Source: Onchidella celtica
Taxonomy: Eukaryota; Mollusca; Gastropoda; Systellommatophora; Onchidiidae
Direction: 5' to 3'
Length of the DNA stretch: 64,000 nucleotides
NCBI GenBank assembly: GCA_963931925.1
Contig: OZ007579.1
Coordinates: 32,942,019-33,006,018, forward strand
The notes under the pieces are model-generated. The model saw nothing but the letters and a program-made list of their open reading frames with translations, ran no database searches and was not told where the DNA came from. This document shows positions 59,063 to 64,000 of the stretch, piece after piece (positions within the stretch are counted from its first letter, which is position 1; each line of letters starts with the position of its first letter). Position numbers and translations under genes: made by a program.

Positions 59063-59341
59063 ACAAGGTGGGGACAAGGTGGTCTAGAGGCAAGGTGCTC
59101 GCCTCTCATGCCAAGGGTCCCGGGTTCTAAACCCGGCCGGTGCAGGCATGTTGGAAGTTTGGGATTTTCTCATATTTTCATGTCCCTGATCCTATTGAGG
59201 GGTAGGATCGAGTACCTAGTCTTCTCGGATAAGGACGAAAAAATTCGGAGGGCCCGTGTGCACGTTGCGCACGTTAAAGATACCTTGGCAGTTGGAAATC
59301 GTAAAGAGCAGGCCGAACAGGCCGCTGCCCGGGCAAAATTA
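59063..59341 (+). mobile_element. tRNA-derived SINE, copy C (best preserved)
   Basis: The head has TGGTCTAGAGGC (A box) and GGGTTCTAAACCC (B box, one base off the usual GGTTCGA form). The body is as in copy A and ends GCCCGGGCAAAATT. A simple A-rich tail follows from about 59380. Confidence 0.85.
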
Positions 59342-60559
59342 AATAAAAATTCATCCCTACCACCCACTCCCCCTCATCCCCCCACCACCAAAAAAAAAAA
59401 AAAAAAAACCGGCGCTGCACTGTGGCGACGACGTGCCTGCTCCAGTTGTAACTGGGGTGCAATGGCACAAAGGCAAAATTTCCCAAATGGGATTAAAGAG
59501 TTATACAAATACAAATACAAATACAAATAACAAAACAAAAGATAAACTCAAGTGGCAAACCTGGAATGTGCCGTGCAATGTAGATCTATTTAGTCGAATC
59601 TGTTGCAGAGATAACTTGATTCTAGATCTGGATAGATACTAGAAAATCTTCTATTAAATTTTCACTTTATTATTAAATTGCCCAGTATTCGTTTCCACTG
59701 ATATGGATCATTGAATTTTGATTTATCTAGATAGATCTAGACCATAGTATTATTCTAAATTTTAAAACATTAAAAGATGCAATATTACAACCTTTCAAGT
59801 AACAAGAATCTAGATTCTAATCATTCTCTTAGCCTACAATTTAGGAGTAGCACCAGGCCCAGTCTAGATATAGCCGACGGAACTATTTCCTCATTTCTAT
59901 TCTTGGATACTAGATCTAGATCTAGATCTATTAGATTCGAGATCTAGAACTAGATGAATCTAATCGAGATCGATTAATTTTATCCTTTTTTTTTCCTTTA
60001 CCACTTTGGTTCCTCAATCTGAATGTATCCAGCTCTAAAGTCTAGATCTACGGTACTTGATAATTTATAATGTTGCGTCGAATGGAAATGAATTTTCCAC
60101 TCACTGGTGAAAGGAAAGATATTTCCTTTAATTGCACTTGACTACAATCGATCACACAACAGTTACTCGGCATTTTCTTTGCTCTTCATGTGCTTGTAAG
60201 TCTTGCTGGGTATTGAGCTTCGTAGTGTTTGTAAACAAATCAGCATGTCTCTCCCTCAACAAAATGGCGGATCGGAGGCCTCAATTGGTCCGCTAAAAAA
60301 AAAAAAAAAGCCTTGTTCTGATTATAGTCTGTATAGTTAAGTTCCTTGGGTGTAGATTTCAGACGAAGGCCGAATGGGTATTGTCTGCCATCTTTAGATT
60401 GATTATTTCACTTGTTTATTTGAAGCCTTCTATCAACATTTTCCCAGGACGCCCCCTGCAGCTGGATCCAAATAATATTTCCATGTTATAAGCTCTGTGT
60501 GCTGGCGTTGGCTTGGAAGCCTCATGAGGTGACCAAACCGCTTCAGCCTTTGTTTTTCT
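59342..60559. other. No gene seen; rich in AGATCT/TCTAGA motifs
   Basis: AT-rich with dense overlapping AGATCTAGATCT-type palindromes, especially 59905-59960. AAAATGGCGGATCGG at about 60264 resembles a YY1-type promoter motif, but no gene was found beside it. Confidence 0.5.
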
Positions 60560-61005
60560 TATAATTATGTTATAGACATGGCACAGCCCTTGCGGTGCCT
60601 CTGCTGACTTCGTTTCTCATCTATATCCCGCCGCGTGACGTTTTATTGTCTTTCTGAGACACCTCAGCTCGCAAGCTGTTTTTATTTGATTTTTTGACTT
60701 TGGTTAAGTGTCCATGTCTGACACTGATAACAAAGCATTGGTATAAAAATAGAGCTTATTAGTTGGCGATTTGTATTTTTATGATAGGTATGTGTAGGTG
60801 TGATCGCACAGGGGTTGGCGGACAAGTCACTGCATTGGCTTTCTCGTTTCAATTTCCTTGTCCAGGCTACCATTCTGAGTTAAATGCTCCCTAAATATTT
60901 GAATTCTTCAACTTTGTTTTAGTTTCGTGTTGTTGACCCGTAGTTCCAGCTTGGCTGGGCTTCTGCTCACTTTCATAATTTCTGTTCTGGACAAGCTCAT
61001 CAATT
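60560..61005 (-). pseudogene. Decayed non-LTR reverse transcriptase, C-terminal piece
   Basis: Minus-strand codons with frameshifts and stops resemble the region after the RT catalytic site of non-LTR elements: TEIMKVSRSPAKL, FKYLG and IPMLCYQCQTWTL in the expected order. It continues the fragment at 63281-63560, separated by 2.3 kb of inserted sequence. It belongs to a different element from the one at 24-28 kb. Confidence 0.7.
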
Positions 61006-61907
61006 TAAAGACGAATCGGTTATATCACACTAACCCAGAACTGGCAGTATTAACTGCACGGGTTCTAATAATTCACTTAATGTCAATAATCCAGATTAAA
61101 ATTCAACGTGGTTTTTAGCACGTGAAATATTTCAGGCAATATTGTAAAACATAGCAATGTCAATATAATAGTTTAAACTTTATAAGGAAGGAAAGAAAAA
61201 AAATTTAAAAAAATTACACTAAACAGGACGCTAGACTCACAAGCAAGACGAACGATAACAGACCCTACAAGTCCTAACTTATTTACAAGATAGTATTAAG
61301 AAGAAGACAGGAGAGACATCTTCCTAAAGAAATGTGAGGAAGCAAGAGAAACGCCACAATCTATACGAATAAACGGATCCCTATAGAACTATTCACAGTG
61401 AAGCAAATCCCCCCGAGTTATCAATAGCCACCAATGCACTCTAATATCATTCGAAATGGCAAAGAAGAAATGCTAAACTATGATCCCATCCAACCACCCG
61501 CTAAACTAAAGTGAACATGCAAAAAGAGAAAAAGCCTGGAAATAATGAGGCCGGAAAACACTTCAACCTCCCCAAAAATGGCACTCGGATGGTTCACTTA
61601 ACTTTTTGAGGAATTTAGATGTTGGTTTCCTCAATCCATAGCTCGCATTCCCAAGTCCAAAAGTCTCGTTTTCTGTCACAGGTAGAGTCTAGATCTATGG
61701 TGGATGTTGTCCCTCGCCGTGATCGTCGGGTCAATGGGATCGACAGAACATCATATGAAATTCAAACAAGAAATTTATATTAATATACAATGTATATCAT
61801 TGATATGTTTCTAGATCTAGATCTATATCATCATATTATATTATTTCTTCTCTCAATAATAGCTGTCTCCTTACTACCTTAAATTCTTATGAATGTCCCT
61901 ATCTAAA
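61006..61907. other. Unassigned insert next to an LTR copy
   Basis: About 0.9 kb of AT-rich sequence between the RT remnant and the LTR. It could be leftover internal sequence of the LTR element or an unrelated insertion. No coding or primer site was seen. Confidence 0.35.
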
Positions 61908-63280
61908 TGTTAAGTTATGGTAAGATAATAAAGGTTCTTTAGGGGGTCCCTCTCCAGTTGTTATGACCCAGTTGTTATGGATTCCCTGGAATCATAATGT
62001 TGTGTTGATGGGGTGTTGGTTCGACTGCATTTTTTTATAATCGAGAGTTTTATGATTTATTATTTATTCCATCTAAGACCTAACTTTCATACCATTCCAA
62101 ATACTAAAAGACAATCTGATTAAAGTTCAATTCATCAGACCTGCAGGGTCACATTTATTTATAATAAAGACACTAACAATCTCGACTAGATCTAATTAAT
62201 TAATAAGGATAAACATCTGTGGCATCACATCCATAATTAATAATACTTCCTTCTAAGTCTAGCTCTATACTTTCTCTAATAACATTTAACTCTGGACTCA
62301 CTAATTATCTGCTTAAACTAGATCTATTAGGTATATATATCTAAAAACTAGATTACTTATTGGATGACAATTACAGTCTCTGAATACATAATGTCATATG
62401 GGATATTCTGCCTACAATTCTAGTAGAGAACGAGCCCGTCAACGACAAGTGACGTCGGCCCAGTTAAGTACAGAGATCTAGATATCTAGATATATCTAGC
62501 TCTAGGATGGGCTGGCATTTCCCAGCCTCACCCAGATAATTCAATCACAGTTAGTCATACATTTCATACATTAGTTCTAGATGCAGCTCTAGATGGCAGT
62601 TTACTTTTGCATTCACTCCTGATGGGTTCCTTCAAGACTCTCCTAACGGATAAATGTCGTACGTTTCATTCACTGTCGATGTCATCAAGAGATTCTATCT
62701 TCGATTACTTACGATTGGTCTGGCACTAAGGCCAGAAACAATATATCAAAGCGGTGTCATGTCAAGCTTATGAATATAAATGACAAGATCAACATCTAGT
62801 CATGTTGTATTGGTAAATATTACAATCATCCACTCAAGTAGGATGCAACTGACTCCTACACACAGGGAAGGCTATGCACGGAGTGAAGTCCCCCGGTCAG
62901 CTGCTCTCTCGGCTGCCTATATTATCAATACGCCTTAACGGTTAAGTGACGTAGACAAATAAATAGTTCTCACCCCCACGTTGAAAACGGGGTGTTAATC
63001 TTCATCGATAGCACATTATCTTTACATTTTAATATCAGTAGTATATATCTGATTATCTATAGCCCATTCACCATAACACCAGTGATATTCTATCTACTAG
63101 CATACTACTGTTTATCTACGCCTTCCTGTTGTTCAATAGTTCCCTCTTGCTTAAAATGACGTCATCAAAAAACACCGTCCTTATCTACAACTGACGTACT
63201 TCACATGTTATATTTATTCACCTCCTCTCTATAATTAATTCGGTTATTTCCCCTTGACCACTAACCTCACACCAATTACA
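61908..63280 (-). mobile_element. Diverged LTR of the TGTCA...ACA family inside the RT remnant
   Basis: The interior matches the solo LTR (42310-43754) in reverse. The blocks CTAGGATGGGCTGG...CCCAGCCTCA (62501-62530) and CAGACCTGCAGGGTCACA (62137-62154) are in the right order and spacing. The ends, TGTTAAG at 61908 and ATTACA at 63280, are approximate. No matching target duplication was found. Confidence 0.55.
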
Positions 63281-63560
63281 TTTGATTATGACAATCTCCA
63301 CAGCCTGCATTCAAGTTATTGAGGTGTTTCCGCAAGTCTTCTGTGTCTTCATTAATTAGGTCTTGGTCATCAGCAAATAGTAATTCATTCAAGTCCTCAA
63401 GATTTGGATTTGCGTCCTTTGTAATCTTGTCCATGTAAACAAGGAGCAATAGAGTCTGCAAAACACAGCCTTATGGGACTCCCCAATACCAGCGCAATAT
63501 CAAAGCGGCACTCATTGATAAATACATACAGATCGGAACAAAAGCAGCTATCATGCACCA
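63281..63560 (-). pseudogene. Decayed non-LTR reverse transcriptase, catalytic piece
   Basis: Minus-strand codons give a GVxxGCVL-like motif with a stop inside it, then VYMDKI and the catalytic LFADDQ, then HLNNLNAGCGDCHN. The frame breaks at the LTR end. A remnant only. Confidence 0.75.
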
Positions 63561-63918
63561 CAGACTAATAAATTAACCTGACTGGAAACACGAGCTTCGG
63601 GGTGTGTCGTTTTTTAGGGAATTTCCCTAGCGGCGACTATATAACCAACATGGCCGCCGCTCGGGAAATTCCGATTCTAGTTCTATCTGCAGTAGAAATT
63701 TCTTTTTATTTGTCAAGATTGGTTGTACATGTATTAATTTCTTGGTGCGGAACCAAACGTCCGCGTTCAGTAGGCGCGTCAAAATGGTACGTGTATCATT
63801 CAAACTTGTAGCTATGCTGAAGCGGTGGTCGCTAGAATGGCGGATGGTTCATGACCTTGCGCAGTTTTGTGACGCCAGACAATAGGATCATCCAGTCTGG
63901 TTAATTTATTAGTCTGTG
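63559..63918. repeat. Inverted-repeat pair around a 305-bp spacer
   Basis: CACAGACTAATAAATTAACC at 63559 and onward is mirrored by GGTTAATTTATTAGTCTGTG at 63899-63918, with about 27 of 28 bases complementary over the full arms. The spacer contains ACCAACATGGCCGCCGC at about 63645, a strong start-codon context opening a 54-codon frame, and a second ATGGCGG at about 63838. It could be a small TIR element or a structured promoter region. Confidence 0.6.
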
Positions 63919-64000
63919 TCATGCACTGAGTTGTCGCTTATCGACACCCTAGTGATCCCGGGTTATCGACGGCGCATGACAACTAAGGAGATTCTTTACA

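Noticed and set aside
59063-59140. Possible tRNA gene
   Set aside because: It is the head of a SINE found in three copies with a shared non-tRNA body; no convincing cloverleaf beyond the A and B boxes.
61908-63280. Exact ends and target duplication for the LTR in the RT remnant
   Set aside because: Candidate flanks CTAAA and TTTGA do not match; the interior similarity supports an LTR but not precise borders.

Overview
This is animal nuclear DNA that is gene-poor, AT-rich and full of repeats. A marine invertebrate, most likely a mollusc, is the best guess. The guess rests on the repeat types: Gmr1-like Ty3/gypsy elements, a Ginger2-like DNA transposon, tRNA-headed SINEs and single-exon BTB-BACK genes. 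No species can be named from the sequence alone. There are no bacterial features, no stand-alone RNA gene and no CRISPR. Only two host-type protein genes can be supported: a BTB-BACK gene on the minus strand (about 4.1-5.0 kb) and a paralogue on the plus strand (31.2-32.3 kb). Everything else that codes belongs to mobile elements.

Layout. 0-13 kb holds the first BTB-BACK gene, a SINE, a CACG/CA microsatellite and unremarkable sequence. 13.1-18.7 kb is a Ty3/gypsy element with a 5' LTR tail, an exact tRNA-Pro-type primer binding site and a gag-pol frame, but no recognisable 3' LTR. 23.0-28.3 kb is the 5' part of an LTR interrupted by a long endonuclease-reverse transcriptase (EN-RT) non-LTR element. 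28.3-36.2 kb carries the second BTB-BACK gene and a degenerate SINE. 36.2-39.4 kb is the rest of that same LTR and a second copy of the non-LTR element, both in reverse orientation. 42.3-43.8 kb is a clean solo LTR of the same family. 45.2-49.0 kb is a Ginger2-like transposon with 135-bp terminal inverted repeats (TIRs), whose integrase core is replaced by another LTR of that family. 49.8-58.1 kb is a complete, very young Ty3/gypsy element with near-identical LTRs and a 5-bp target duplication. 59-64 kb holds a SINE, a decayed RT remnant split by a diverged LTR, and an inverted-repeat structure.

The strongest result is a rearrangement. Three target-site duplications (TSDs) are each split between the 23-28 kb copy and the inverted 36-39 kb copy: TTTCT for the LTR, 13 bp for one non-LTR insertion and 12 bp for the other. 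This is what an inversion of the 28.3-36.5 kb interval would leave after recombination between two inverted non-LTR copies. An assembly error at near-identical inverted repeats is the main alternative.

Other points of note are: (1) both gypsy elements have integrase ahead of reverse transcriptase, as in copia and in the Gmr1 group; (2) the young gypsy element has its LTR-end/primer-site junction repeated three times with a 23-bp period; (3) the Ginger2-like TIR carries four near-palindromic 14-mers spaced exactly 29 bp apart.
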